NCBI GenBank assembly: GCA_036496585.1
Contig: DASXLB010000010.1
Coordinates: 1-64,000 of the forward strand
Direction of reading: 5' to 3'
DNA length: 64,000 bases
Source: Vicinamibacterales bacterium
Lineage (GTDB): Bacteria > Acidobacteriota > Vicinamibacteria > Vicinamibacterales > 2-12-FULL-66-21
Below are positions 47,979-56,629 of the stretch, piece by piece (the first letter of the stretch is position 1; each line of letters begins with the position of its first letter). The notes below the pieces were generated by a model that worked only from the letters and a program-made list of their open reading frames with translations, ran no database searches and had not been told where the DNA came from. Made by a program: the position numbers and the translations under genes.

Positions 47979-50501
47979 CTACTCCGTTCTCAGCGCGAGA
48001 ATCGGATCGATCTGGCTTGCGCGTGCGGCCGGGATGAAGCCGGCCAGGGCCGAGACGAGGGTCAGGAGGACCACCGTCCACGCCGCGATCACCGGGTCAT
48101 GGCCCTTGATGCCGTAGAGCTGACTCGCCACGTAGCCGCCGAGCCCCATGGCGGCCGGAATTCCGACGGCGAGGCCGATGGCCAACAGAAGGAGCACTTC
48201 GCGCATCACCATCCAGATCACCGAGCTGGGCTGGGCGCCGAGGGCCAGCCGGATGCCGAGTTCCTTCCGCCGCCGCGCCACGACGAAGGCCATCACGCCG
48301 TAGAGACCGATCGAGGCGAGCAGCGTCGCCAGCAGGCCGAAGCCGGCCGAGAGCATCGCGATCAGGCGATCGGTCAGCAGTGTCTCGTCGAGCTGCGCCT
48401 CGACGGTCTTCATGCCGTAGATCGGGATATTCGGGTCGAGCTGCCGCACCTCGTTCCGCACCTGGCCGTAGGTCGCGGCCGACGACGCCAGCGTGCGCAG
48501 GTAGAGCACCGAACCGCTCTTGCCGTAGAAGGGGATGAACACCTGGCGGTGGACGCCTTCGCGCGGCCCTTCGTAGAGCGAATCGCCGACGACGCCGATG
48601 ATCTCGATGTTCAGCTTCGACTTCGGGCCGCCGCCCCAGCCGACGCGCTTGCCGAGCGCGCTCTGGTTCGGGAAGAAGTGCTCGGCAAAGCGGCGGTTGA
48701 CGATGGCCACGCCGTGCCAGTTCTTGTCGCCGTCCTCGGACCCCGGCTGCGCGTCGTTCTCCTTGAAGTCTCGCCCCTCGAGCATCGGGATCTGCATCGT
48801 CTTGAAGTAGTCGGGCGAGAGCGCGTTCATGAACGCCTGCATGTCTTCGCCGTCCTTCGCGGTGTGCCCCTCGACGGCCATCGAGCTGTCCCACTCGTCG
48901 CCCGACAGGATCGCGACCGTCGCCTGTCCGACCGACTTGATCCCGGGCGCGGCACGCAGGCGCTCGAGCAGGGACAGGTAGAACGACTGTCCACGCGGGT
49001 CGGTGTAGCCGCTCAAGGCTGGCGAGATCTGGAACGAGACCAGGTTGTCGAGCTGGACGCCCGTGTCGGTCGTTTTCAGGTTCTGCAGGCTGCGCACGAA
49101 CAGCCCGGCGCCGAAGAGGAGGAGGAAGCTCAGCGCAACCTGCGCGGTGACCAGCCCCTTGCGCAGGAACAGCGATCCGCCGGCGCCGGCGATCGATCCC
49201 ATCGTGTCCTTGAGCGTGGTCCACGGATCCGGACGGCTGGCGCGTAGCGCCGGCAGCAGGCCGAACACGATGCCGGTGAGGAACGTGAGGCCGAGCGTGA
49301 ACGCGAGGATGCGCGCATCGGGGTGCGGCGTGATGAGCAGCGGTTGATCGCCCGCCGGAATGAGGGAGAGGAGCGACCGCGTCAGCACGAATGCCACACC
49401 GAGCCCGAATGCTCCCCCGGCGGCCGAGAGCACCAGCGATTCGGCGAGCAGCTGGCGCACGAGACGGCCGCGCGAGGCGCCCAGCGACAGCCGGAGCGCG
49501 ATTTCCTTCTGGCGCGCGAAGGCGCGCGCGATCAGGAGATTGGCGACGTTGGCGCAGGCGATGAGCAGCACCAGGCCGACCATGCACATCAGCACGATGA
49601 GCGCCGTCGAGAAGTCGTTGCGCAGCGGCGAATAGCCGAGGTCGGCCTGCGTGACGAGCAGGCGTCCTTTCATGAACTGCTCGCGCGAGTACTTCGACCA
49701 GTCTTTGGCGGCCGGCAGCGTCATCTCGTAGGCGCGCACCTGGGTGAAGAGGCCCTGCAGCGGGGCGGCGGCCGACTGCACGGTGTAGTTGGGCTTCAGA
49801 CGTCCGAACACCTGTACCCAACGGGTCCGGCGGTCGTCCATGTGCACCCAGCTCCACTCGGGCATCATCACCGGCATCATCAGAACCGGGACGCGGATCT
49901 GCGGCGAGCGCGAAGGATCGAGCCCGGCGAATCCGGCCCGTGACACGCCGACGATCGTCATCGGATAGTCGTTGATGCGGATCTTCTTGCCGATGACGTC
50001 AGGGGCCTTGTTGAACCGGCTTTCCCAGTACCCGTAGCTGATGACCGCGACCGGGTGCCCGCGATAGACCTGGTCGTCTTCCCTCGAGTTGAAGACACGT
50101 CCGGCCGCCGGACCGACCCCCAGCATGGTGAAGTAGTTGCCAGACACCAGTTCGCCGTCGACCCGCTCGGTCGAGTTGTCGATCGCGACCGACGCCTCGA
50201 ACAGCCGGCGGCAGCTGACTTCCGCAAGCGGCTCGGCCTTCTGCTGCAGATCCTGGTAGAGCGGATACGAGTGCATCCGCGAGCCCATGTTGCTGCCGTT
50301 GTGCGGCCCCTGCTGATACAGCATCACCAGCTGCTCGGGATGCGACACCGGCAGCTTGCGCAGCAGGATCTGGTCGATGAGGGTGAAGATCGCGGTATTG
50401 GCGCCGATGCCGAGGGCCAGCGACAGGATGGCGACGGTGGCAAAGAGCGGATTGCGGCGGAATCCGCGCAGGGCCAGGCGGACGTCGGTCAGGCGGCTCA
50501 T
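47979..50501 (-). CDS. ADOP-type ABC permease, second copy
   Basis: The product has 840 residues and the same two-fold MacB_PCD/FtsX architecture as the permease gene starting at 32187. It opens MSRLTDVRLALRGFRRNPLF, followed by TM1 (TVAILSLALGIGANTAIFTL), the central FtsX segment (LIVLMCMVGLVLLIACANVANLLIARAF) and the final TMs (GLLATLLASIGLYGVMAFVVARR). It ends RASQIDPILALRTE. No ATPase gene is adjacent. The ATG at 50501 is chosen because it starts the conserved LRxxxRxLRRNP-type N-terminus; an upstream in-frame start gives an unrelated leader. It probably participates in envelope export or signalling; the cargo is unknown. Confidence 0.88.
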   Translation of the reverse strand: MSRLTDVRLALRGFRRNPLFATVAILSLALGIGANTAIFTLIDQILLRKLPVSHPEQLVMLYQQGPHNGSNMGSRMHSYPLYQDLQQKAEPLAEVSCRRLFEASVAIDNSTERVDGELVSGNYFTMLGVGPAAGRVFNSREDDQVYRGHPVAVISYGYWESRFNKAPDVIGKKIRINDYPMTIVGVSRAGFAGLDPSRSPQIRVPVLMMPVMMPEWSWVHMDDRRTRWVQVFGRLKPNYTVQSAAAPLQGLFTQVRAYEMTLPAAKDWSKYSREQFMKGRLLVTQADLGYSPLRNDFSTALIVLMCMVGLVLLIACANVANLLIARAFARQKEIALRLSLGASRGRLVRQLLAESLVLSAAGGAFGLGVAFVLTRSLLSLIPAGDQPLLITPHPDARILAFTLGLTFLTGIVFGLLPALRASRPDPWTTLKDTMGSIAGAGGSLFLRKGLVTAQVALSFLLLFGAGLFVRSLQNLKTTDTGVQLDNLVSFQISPALSGYTDPRGQSFYLSLLERLRAAPGIKSVGQATVAILSGDEWDSSMAVEGHTAKDGEDMQAFMNALSPDYFKTMQIPMLEGRDFKENDAQPGSEDGDKNWHGVAIVNRRFAEHFFPNQSALGKRVGWGGGPKSKLNIEIIGVVGDSLYEGPREGVHRQVFIPFYGKSGSVLYLRTLASSAATYGQVRNEVRQLDPNIPIYGMKTVEAQLDETLLTDRLIAMLSAGFGLLATLLASIGLYGVMAFVVARRRKELGIRLALGAQPSSVIWMVMREVLLLLAIGLAVGIPAAMGLGGYVASQLYGIKGHDPVIAAWTVVLLTLVSALAGFIPAARASQIDPILALRTE

Positions 50502-50538
50502 TACGTCTTTGACGGAGTGTGGACGGCGAAGGTTGGCA

Positions 50539-51336
50539 TTATCGGGCGCGCACCCAGCGGGCGACGTCCCCCCACACACTCGGCGCCAGCTGGTGGTCGA
50601 GCCCCTGATACGTATGCCACTCGAATGGACGTCCCCCCGCCTTCAGACGCGCGAGGTTCTCCAGCGTCGTCTGGACCGGAATGCTGTGGTCGTCGAGGCC
50701 CAGCAGCCAGAGCGATGGCGTCTCGCTCGACGCGAGGACCGGGACCGGGTCGAATCCGGAGTTGCCGTGGAAGCGAGGCATCGCGTCGTTGCCGTCGGCG
50801 ACCGGACGCGACGTGTTCTCGACGATATCGCTGTAGAACATCTCCTGACCGACGCTGCAGACGGGCCCGGACCACAGGATCATGAAAGCGACACCGCCGA
50901 GTTGCTGCGCGGCGAGCGGCAGGATCCAGCCCGCCTGGCTCGCGCCGAACAGTCCGATTCGCTTCGCGTCGATCTCACGGCGCGTTCGCAGGAATCTCAC
51001 GCCGGCCGCGACGTCGCTGGCCAGCTGTGGAAAGACCCACGGACTGTCGCGCGTGCCGACGAAGACAAACGTACCCGTCGATTCGCCGACGCCGCGCTTG
51101 TCGAAGCGGAGGACCGCGAACCCCAGCTCGGTGAAGTGGCGCGACGCCCACCCGAGCTGGTCGCGACTGACGCGTCCCGAGCCGTGGCCCATGACGATCG
51201 CGGGGAAGGGACCCTTGCCGGGCGGCAGGTCGAGCGTGAACGCGAGCCGGACGTCGCCGTCGACGAAGTGCGAGGGCAGCGGCGCCGGTGCGCACGCGAG
51301 GAGCGACGCCACGGCGACCAGGCCTACAAATTTCAT
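50539..51336 (-). CDS. Secreted alpha/beta hydrolase (dienelactone-hydrolase-like), probable lipoprotein
   Basis: The product has 265 residues. The signal ends in SLLACAP, a possible lipobox with Cys15. The alpha/beta-hydrolase core shows the oxyanion segment IVMGHGSG, LRFDKRGVGESTG, and the nucleophile elbow GASQAGW with Ser133. The acid is probably in LWLLGLDDHSIP, and the His is in YQGLDHQLAP. It would hydrolyse an ester or peptide-like bond in the periplasm; the substrate is unknown. The start region has no Shine-Dalgarno but has an AT-rich -10-like element immediately upstream, so the mRNA may be leaderless. Confidence 0.8.
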   Translation of the reverse strand: MKFVGLVAVASLLACAPAPLPSHFVDGDVRLAFTLDLPPGKGPFPAIVMGHGSGRVSRDQLGWASRHFTELGFAVLRFDKRGVGESTGTFVFVGTRDSPWVFPQLASDVAAGVRFLRTRREIDAKRIGLFGASQAGWILPLAAQQLGGVAFMILWSGPVCSVGQEMFYSDIVENTSRPVADGNDAMPRFHGNSGFDPVPVLASSETPSLWLLGLDDHSIPVQTTLENLARLKAGGRPFEWHTYQGLDHQLAPSVWGDVARWVRAR

Positions 51337-51359
51337 GTCGATACAATACTAAATTCGAC
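51337..51359 (-). promoter_or_regulatory. Promoter-like AT-rich element, possibly leaderless
   Basis: On the minus strand TAGTAT (51351-51346) lies about 10 nt before the ATG at 51336, so transcription would start almost at the start codon. GTCGA (51337-51341) and TCGAC (51355-51359) flank it as a 5-bp inverted repeat. The AT content stands out from the GC-rich surroundings. There is no Shine-Dalgarno sequence between it and the ATG. Confidence 0.4.
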
Positions 51360-51400
51360 GCTACGCGCGGCTGCGCACGTCCGCCAGCAAGGATCCGCGA

Positions 51401-52657
51401 CTACGCGAACGGCTGATCGATGGCCGGACTCGGCTGGGTGAACCAGCGCGGGCCGTCTGCCGTGATGTGGAGGCAGTCCTCCAGGCGGATACCGAACTCG
51501 CCGTAGATCGCGATCATCGGCTCGTCGCTGAAACACATGCCCGGCTCGAGCCTGGTGGTGTTTCCCTTCACGAAGTTCGTCCACTCATGTCCGTCGAGGC
51601 CGATGCCGTGGCCGGTGCGGTGCGGCAGACCCGGCACCTTGTAGCCGGGACCGAAGCCGGCGTCAGTGATCACCCTGCGCGCGGCGGCGTCGACCGACTC
51701 GCAGGTCGCGCCAACCTGCGCGGCCGCGAACGCGGCGGCCTGGGCGCGCTTCTCGACGTTCCACACCTCGACCTGTCGTGCGGTCGGCGTGCCGAACACG
51801 ATCGTGCGCGTGATGTCGGACTGATACCCGTTCCAGGTGACACCATCGTCGATCTGGACGACGTCGCCAGGCGTGAGGCGCTGCGGCTCGATGCTGCCGT
51901 GGGGAAACGCCGTGTACTGCCCGAACGACACCGAGACGGCGCCGTTCGCGCCCATCGCGCGATAGGCGGCCGTGATGTTCGACGCCAGCTCTCCCTGCGT
52001 CATGCCTTCTCTCAGCGTCGCGAGGCCAGCCTTGAACGCGGTGAGCGTGATGTTCATCGCGTACTGCATGTTGGCGATCTCGGCCGGCGACTTGACCATG
52101 CGGCAGCCGGCAGTCACCGGCGTCGCCAGCACCAGCTTCGACGCAGGCAGCGCACGGGCCAGCGCGTCGGCGATGAAGAAGCGGACGCGCTCCTCGAGAC
52201 CGATCGTGGCGGCCGAGACGCCGCGATCCTTGAGGATGCCGGCGACGAGCGCGGCCGGATCTTCGTCTTCCTGCCACACGCGGACGTCGGTCGAGAACCT
52301 GATCACCTCGCGCGCGCGCTGCTCCTCGAATGCGGGCGCGATGTAGGCGAGCTCACCCTTGGCTGGCATGACGAGCAGGAACGGACGCTCGCTCAACCCC
52401 CAGCGGACGTCGGCGAAGTACTGCAGGCTCGTGCCGCCCTCGAGGACGAGGGCGCCGATGCCACGCTCATTCATCAGCCGCTGGGCTTTCGCGATTCGTC
52501 CGCGGCGTTCGTCGTCGGTAATCGGCGGCGGCGGGCCGGGGAGCGGCTTCAGCGCCGCGATCGATGCAGGGACGTTGGTCCCGCCTTGATTGCGAATCTG
52601 TGGCGCGGCCAGCGCGGCGAGCATCGAGGACTGTACAAATGTACGGCGGCTCAGCAT
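51401..52657 (-). CDS. Secreted M24-family metallopeptidase (Xaa-Pro aminopeptidase-like)
   Basis: The product has 418 residues. The N-terminus SRRTFVQSSMLAALAAPQI is a twin-arginine signal, so folded export is predicted. A creatinase/prolidase N-domain (GIGALVLEGGTSLQYFADVRWG) precedes the pita-bread catalytic domain. The five metal ligands can be placed: Asp in VVQIDDGV, Asp in SDITRTIVF, His in RTGHGIGLDGHE, Glu in FSDEPMIA and Glu in IRLEDCLHI. The enzyme should remove N-terminal residues next to proline, or act on a related substrate, using two divalent metals. The ATG at 52657 is used; the longer open frame has no signal. It is divergent from a zinc-ribbon/receiver gene. Confidence 0.9.
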   Translation of the reverse strand: MLSRRTFVQSSMLAALAAPQIRNQGGTNVPASIAALKPLPGPPPPITDDERRGRIAKAQRLMNERGIGALVLEGGTSLQYFADVRWGLSERPFLLVMPAKGELAYIAPAFEEQRAREVIRFSTDVRVWQEDEDPAALVAGILKDRGVSAATIGLEERVRFFIADALARALPASKLVLATPVTAGCRMVKSPAEIANMQYAMNITLTAFKAGLATLREGMTQGELASNITAAYRAMGANGAVSVSFGQYTAFPHGSIEPQRLTPGDVVQIDDGVTWNGYQSDITRTIVFGTPTARQVEVWNVEKRAQAAAFAAAQVGATCESVDAAARRVITDAGFGPGYKVPGLPHRTGHGIGLDGHEWTNFVKGNTTRLEPGMCFSDEPMIAIYGEFGIRLEDCLHITADGPRWFTQPSPAIDQPFA

Positions 52658-52661
52658 GCGA

Positions 52662-52699
52662 CGACAGTGTAATCGACGGCGGCGTCGTTCTTGCTGTCG
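52662..52699. promoter_or_regulatory. Symmetric nested dyad between divergent genes
   Basis: Outer arms CGACAG (52662-52667) and CTGTCG (52694-52699) and inner arms CGACG (52674-52678) and CGTCG (52683-52687) are arranged about one centre. Equal 6-nt gaps lie on both sides and a 4-nt core lies in the middle. It lies just upstream of the peptidase start (52657) and 72 nt before the zinc-ribbon/receiver gene. This is the geometry of an operator bound by a symmetric regulator, or of a hairpin with an internal loop. Confidence 0.45.
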
Positions 52700-52770
52700 A
52701 TCGAGTACCCCAGGCTCACGGTTCCGTTCTGGCGTCGCACCGCAATGCACCGTCATTTCAAAGGCGTCGT

Positions 52771-53298
52771 GTGACGGACATTCTTTGCCCGCGCTGCGGC
52801 ATTCTCACCACGCCCGCCGGGCACGAAGACGCCCGTGCGTTTTACCAGTGCGAGACTTGTAACCGCGTCTGGATGACGTCCATCGGATCCGGCACCCTGG
52901 CGGGGGGCGCCCGCGCCGCGTCGCGCGTCCTGGTCGTCGACGACTCCGATCAGCTCGTCGGCCTCGTCGCCGCCTGGCTCGAAGACGCCGGGTATCTGGT
53001 CAGCACGGCGACCACCGGACGGGTCGCGATGGCGGCGGCCGTCGCCGAGCGGCCGGACCTCGTCCTGCTCGATCTCATCCTGCCGCCGCCCGACGGCTTC
53101 GCGCTCTGCCGGATGCTGCAGGCGGCGAGCGTACGCCCGGCCGTCGTCGTCATGACGGGGATCGCCGATCCCGTGAGGCTGCGGCAGCTCGACGGACTGG
53201 GCGTCTTCGCGATCCTGCAGAAGCCGCTCACCCAGCAGGTCGTGCTCGACGCCGTCGGCCGCGCGATCTATTTCGGCGTGATGAACAGCGGCCGGTGA
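52771..53298 (+). CDS. Zinc-ribbon plus receiver domain fusion
   Basis: The product has 175 residues. Residues 1-35 form a zinc ribbon with Cys6-Pro-Arg-Cys9 and Cys27-Glu-Thr-Cys30. After a short linker comes a full receiver domain: acidic pair in VLVVDDSDQ, phosphoacceptor Asp101 (VLLDLILPPPDG), Thr in VVMTGIAD and Lys in ILQKPLTQ. There is no other output domain, so the zinc ribbon may be the interaction or nucleic-acid-binding part. The GTG at 52771 is chosen because it directly precedes the zinc ribbon. Partner kinase and target are unknown. It is convergent with murJ, with only 7 nt between the stops. Confidence 0.82.
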   Translation: MTDILCPRCGILTTPAGHEDARAFYQCETCNRVWMTSIGSGTLAGGARAASRVLVVDDSDQLVGLVAAWLEDAGYLVSTATTGRVAMAAAVAERPDLVLLDLILPPPDGFALCRMLQAASVRPAVVVMTGIADPVRLRQLDGLGVFAILQKPLTQQVVLDAVGRAIYFGVMNSGR

Positions 53299-53305
53299 TC
53301 GGGCA

Positions 53306-54874
53306 TCAGTCGCGCAGGAACTGCCGCATCACATCGACGCCGGCGAGCGCCGCGCAGGCGAGATACGTCAGACCGAAGGCCGACAGGATCACGGCGCCGC
53401 GCATCAGCGGGCTGCTCCACGGCAGGGAGAGCTTGACGCCCCAGGCCACCGCCGCGGCGGCGGCGGCCGATGCCCACAGCACGAGCATCCGCGTGGCGGG
53501 AATGCCGGTGCGGCCGATGCGCTGGTTGAGGCTCCGCCGCAGCAGCGCGAACTCGATCCAGCCGGCGAAGCCAGCCGATGCGGTCAGGCCGGCGGCGCCC
53601 GAGATGGCGGCGAGGCCGAGCCATCGCGGCACGTAGAACGCGGAGATCCAGCCGAGTACGCTCACGAACGCAATGCGGACGAGCGCGAACCGCAGCGGTT
53701 TTTTCGTGTCGCCGAGCGCGTAGTGGGCGACCGAATAGAGACGCGATTGCGTCGACGCGACGAGGCCGATGGCCGAGCCCGCCAGCATGGTCCAGACGAT
53801 CCGCGAGTCGGCCGCGCTGAAGCGGCCGTGCTGCAGCAGCACGCCGGCGATCACGTCGCCCACCGCGGCAAAGGCGACCGCCGACGGCACCACGAAGAAG
53901 GCGAGGCGGGCCAGGCCGACGTCGATGCGTTCGCGCAGCCGGGCGGTGTCGGCGTTCGCGGCGTCGCGTGACAGGGCGGGAAGTTGCGCGGCGGACACGG
54001 AGATGCCGAACAGGCTGACCGGCAGCGTGTAGATCATCGACGTGTTGGTCAGGCCCGTCACCGCGCCGGTCGGCAGAAAGCTGGCGATGTACTGGTCGAT
54101 GTAGGCCGAAATCTGCACAGAGCCGCGGCTGACGAGGACCGGGAAGAAATCCCGGATCGCCCGGCGGACGGGGTCGGAGAGGGCGACGCCGCCGCCCCGC
54201 GACAACCCGAACGCGACCGGCGCCTGCACGGCGAACTGCAGCGCGCTCCCGGCGACCGATCCCCAGGCGAGCATGACCGCGAGATGATCGAGATGGAGCC
54301 GGCTGTCGGGGCCGAAGAGCAGGAGGGCGCCGATCATGCCGGCATTCCAGGCCATTCCCGATGCGTACGACAGCAGGAACTTTCCGTGGCTGTTCAGCAC
54401 GCCGAGACACCACGCCGCCGCGACCAGCATGCCGGCGCCAGGGAACAGGATCCGCACCAGCCGGACGGTCAGCTCGTACTTTGCGCCGGTGTAACCGCCG
54501 GCGATCGCGTGCGTCAGCCAGGGGGCCGTCAGCATGCCGAGCAGCACCAGCACGGATATCAGCAGCATCAGCAGTGCGAATACGGTTCGCGCCGTCTGCG
54601 CCGCCTCGGCGTCGCGCCCCTGCGCGCGCAGCCCGGCGTGAATCGGAATGAACGAGCCCGAGAGCGCCCCTTCGCCGAAGAGGTTCTGCAGCAGGTTGGG
54701 GATGCGCACCGCGGCGCTGAACGCGTCGGCGGCGTCGGACTGCAGGCCGAAGAAATACGAAAAGATCGTCGTCCGCGCCAGGCCCGACAGGCGGCTGGCG
54801 AGGATGCCGGCGGCCACCAGCGCATCGGCGCCGGCCCGGACGCGCGGACGCGCCGCGGCGCGACTACCGGCCAC
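53306..54874 (-). CDS. murJ: MurJ lipid II flippase
   Basis: The product has 522 residues with about 14 predicted TM helices. The opening (ILASRLSGLARTTIFSYFFGL ... AFSAAVRIPNLLQNLFGEGALSGSFIPI) is the MurJ/MviN signature. It contains the conserved Arg residues of the central cavity and the RxPNLLRxLFxEGAxxxxFxP motif in slightly varied form. It is an inner-membrane MOP-superfamily transporter that flips lipid II for peptidoglycan synthesis. The GTG at 54874 overlaps the M28 peptidase stop by 11 nt. Usual partners (murA-G) are not in the window. Confidence 0.9.
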   Translation of the reverse strand: MAGSRAAARPRVRAGADALVAAGILASRLSGLARTTIFSYFFGLQSDAADAFSAAVRIPNLLQNLFGEGALSGSFIPIHAGLRAQGRDAEAAQTARTVFALLMLLISVLVLLGMLTAPWLTHAIAGGYTGAKYELTVRLVRILFPGAGMLVAAAWCLGVLNSHGKFLLSYASGMAWNAGMIGALLLFGPDSRLHLDHLAVMLAWGSVAGSALQFAVQAPVAFGLSRGGGVALSDPVRRAIRDFFPVLVSRGSVQISAYIDQYIASFLPTGAVTGLTNTSMIYTLPVSLFGISVSAAQLPALSRDAANADTARLRERIDVGLARLAFFVVPSAVAFAAVGDVIAGVLLQHGRFSAADSRIVWTMLAGSAIGLVASTQSRLYSVAHYALGDTKKPLRFALVRIAFVSVLGWISAFYVPRWLGLAAISGAAGLTASAGFAGWIEFALLRRSLNQRIGRTGIPATRMLVLWASAAAAAAVAWGVKLSLPWSSPLMRGAVILSAFGLTYLACAALAGVDVMRQFLRD

Positions 54875-56327
54875 TCGCCGCCGGACTTGGACGCGGAATC
54901 GGCTGGTCGGTGTTGGCCGCCTGCCACGCGAACCAGGCCATGACGATCGCGTTCTGCTGCAGGTCCTTCTCGTTGACGCGCTCGTACAGGTCGACGTTGG
55001 TATGGTGCATCCGGACGTCGTAGTCCTTGTATTCCTGGATCGGGTTGAAGCCGGGGAGGCCGGCGGCGCGGAAGCTGAGATGATCGGTGTTGCCGATGCC
55101 CGCGATGACGTTGCGGCGCGCGCCGTCGGTCTTCAGGGGTGCCAGCCAGCCGTCGAAGAGCGCCTTGGCGGGTTCGCTGTCCTGCATGTACCACCCGTAG
55201 ATCGGCCCCGTCGCCGGATCGATGTTGAGATACAGGAACAGACGGTCGCGGGCCGCCTTGTTGGCGTCTCCCTCGAAATGCCTGGCCACGTAGGCCTTCG
55301 AACCAAGCAGCCCCTCTTCCTCGCCGCCCCACAGCGCGACCCGGATGGTCCGCTTCGACTGCAGCCCGAGCGTCTTCAGGATCCGCATCGACTCCAGCAT
55401 GACGGCGACGCCGTCGGCGTTGTCGGAGGCGCCGGTGCCGGTGTGCCATGAATCGAGGTGCGCGCCGAGCATCACGATCTGCGAGGCGAGCGCGGGATCG
55501 CTGCCGGGCAGCTCCGCGACGACGTTGTAGCTGTCGAGATCGTCGGTGACGTAGTGCGCCTGGACGTTGATGCGCAGCTTGACCGGGATGCCGCGTCGCA
55601 CCATCCGCGCGACCATGTTGTAGTGTTCGCCGGCGAGCACGATCGACGGCACGCCCCGATCGCCGCGATCGGTACCGAGCACGAACACGGTGCCGTGTTC
55701 CCCCTCGCTCGTGCGGATCGTCACCGCCGGACCTGCCGCGAGTATGGCGTCGCCGATCGCGCGCGTCTCGGCCGGATTGCCGCGCGGCAGCACCGGTGCC
55801 GGCTGCCCGATGCGGACGGCTGCGTCCGACTGCGTCGGCTGCGGCCGATCCTCGCGGATGAACGCCGCGTCGGGTGACGTCATCACCATCGCGCCGGCGA
55901 GTGTGTCCTTCATCGCCGTCACGTCGGCGGCGGAACGGCCGCCGATGATGACCGGCGTCGCCACGATCTCCCCCTTGGTCGAGGGCGACCAGGCCTCGGC
56001 ATAACCGATGAGCGGCATGTACCTGGGTTCCACCATCTCGACCACGAGGTGATCGAGCACCCAGCCGCGCCCGAACCGCCACGGCTCGAGATGCGGATCC
56101 GCCAGCCCGATCTCCTTCATCCGCGACAGCGCCCAATCCGCCGACCGCTTGTAGGCAGGCGTTCCGGCGAGGCGGGGACCGAACTCGTCGGTCAGCGTCG
56201 AGAAGTAGACCTGCGCCTGCGACCGGGTATGGGCCTCTTCGCGAATGCGCGCCAGCGTGTCGGCCTGCGCCAGCACCGTAACCCCGGCCACCGCGAACAC
56301 GGCGGCCGCGAGCCACCCTCGCTGCAT
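54864..56327 (-). CDS. Secreted M28-family metallopeptidase
   Basis: The product has 487 residues with a signal peptide (WLAAAVFAVAGVTVLAQA). A PA-like insert (residues about 115-200) precedes the catalytic domain. The two-zinc ligands can be placed: His in MLGAHLDSWH, bridging Asp in GASDNADG, the catalytic and ligand Glu pair in WGGEEEGLLGS, Asp in LNIDPATG and the last His in RMHHTNVDLYE. It is a co-catalytic zinc aminopeptidase/carboxypeptidase of M28 type acting outside the cytoplasm. Its ATG shares a base with the stop of the small coiled-coil gene upstream, so those two and murJ probably form one transcript. Confidence 0.9.
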   Translation of the reverse strand: MQRGWLAAAVFAVAGVTVLAQADTLARIREEAHTRSQAQVYFSTLTDEFGPRLAGTPAYKRSADWALSRMKEIGLADPHLEPWRFGRGWVLDHLVVEMVEPRYMPLIGYAEAWSPSTKGEIVATPVIIGGRSAADVTAMKDTLAGAMVMTSPDAAFIREDRPQPTQSDAAVRIGQPAPVLPRGNPAETRAIGDAILAAGPAVTIRTSEGEHGTVFVLGTDRGDRGVPSIVLAGEHYNMVARMVRRGIPVKLRINVQAHYVTDDLDSYNVVAELPGSDPALASQIVMLGAHLDSWHTGTGASDNADGVAVMLESMRILKTLGLQSKRTIRVALWGGEEEGLLGSKAYVARHFEGDANKAARDRLFLYLNIDPATGPIYGWYMQDSEPAKALFDGWLAPLKTDGARRNVIAGIGNTDHLSFRAAGLPGFNPIQEYKDYDVRMHHTNVDLYERVNEKDLQQNAIVMAWFAWQAANTDQPIPRPSPAASGR

Positions 56328-56629
56328 TACTTCGTCTCCTCGCGGATGCGGCGAATCTTTGCGTCGCGATCGTTCGCGAAGCGATCCATGTCGCGTCGGT
56401 ATTCCTCCTCCATCTTCTCGACCTCGGCTGGCTCGAATGTGGTCAGCCGCTTGTCGCGGTGCAGGATCTGCCGCTCGGCGACGCGGGCCTCGTAGATCGA
56501 GCGCGCTTCGCCGATCGCCGCCTTCTGCTCGTCGGTGAGCTTCTGCTCGACGACGCCTTGTTCGGCGTCCTTCTTCTTGAGCCGCTCCATGGCGAGCTCG
56601 TAGGCGCTCTTCGGTCCGTTAGTAGTCAT
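56327..56629 (-). CDS. Small charged coiled-coil protein
   Basis: The product has 100 residues and is predominantly helical and highly charged (YELAMERLKKKDAEQGVVEQ, IYEARVAERQILHRDKRL, VEKMEEEYRRDMDRF). There is no signal peptide, Cys or metal site. Similar short proteins are common in Acidobacteriota next to the M28/MurJ region; I recall this only from general patterns. It starts at an ATG 16 nt downstream of a hairpin, and its stop overlaps the peptidase ATG. The function is unknown; a coiled-coil adaptor is the likeliest guess. Confidence 0.65.
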   Translation of the reverse strand: MTTNGPKSAYELAMERLKKKDAEQGVVEQKLTDEQKAAIGEARSIYEARVAERQILHRDKRLTTFEPAEVEKMEEEYRRDMDRFANDRDAKIRRIREETK

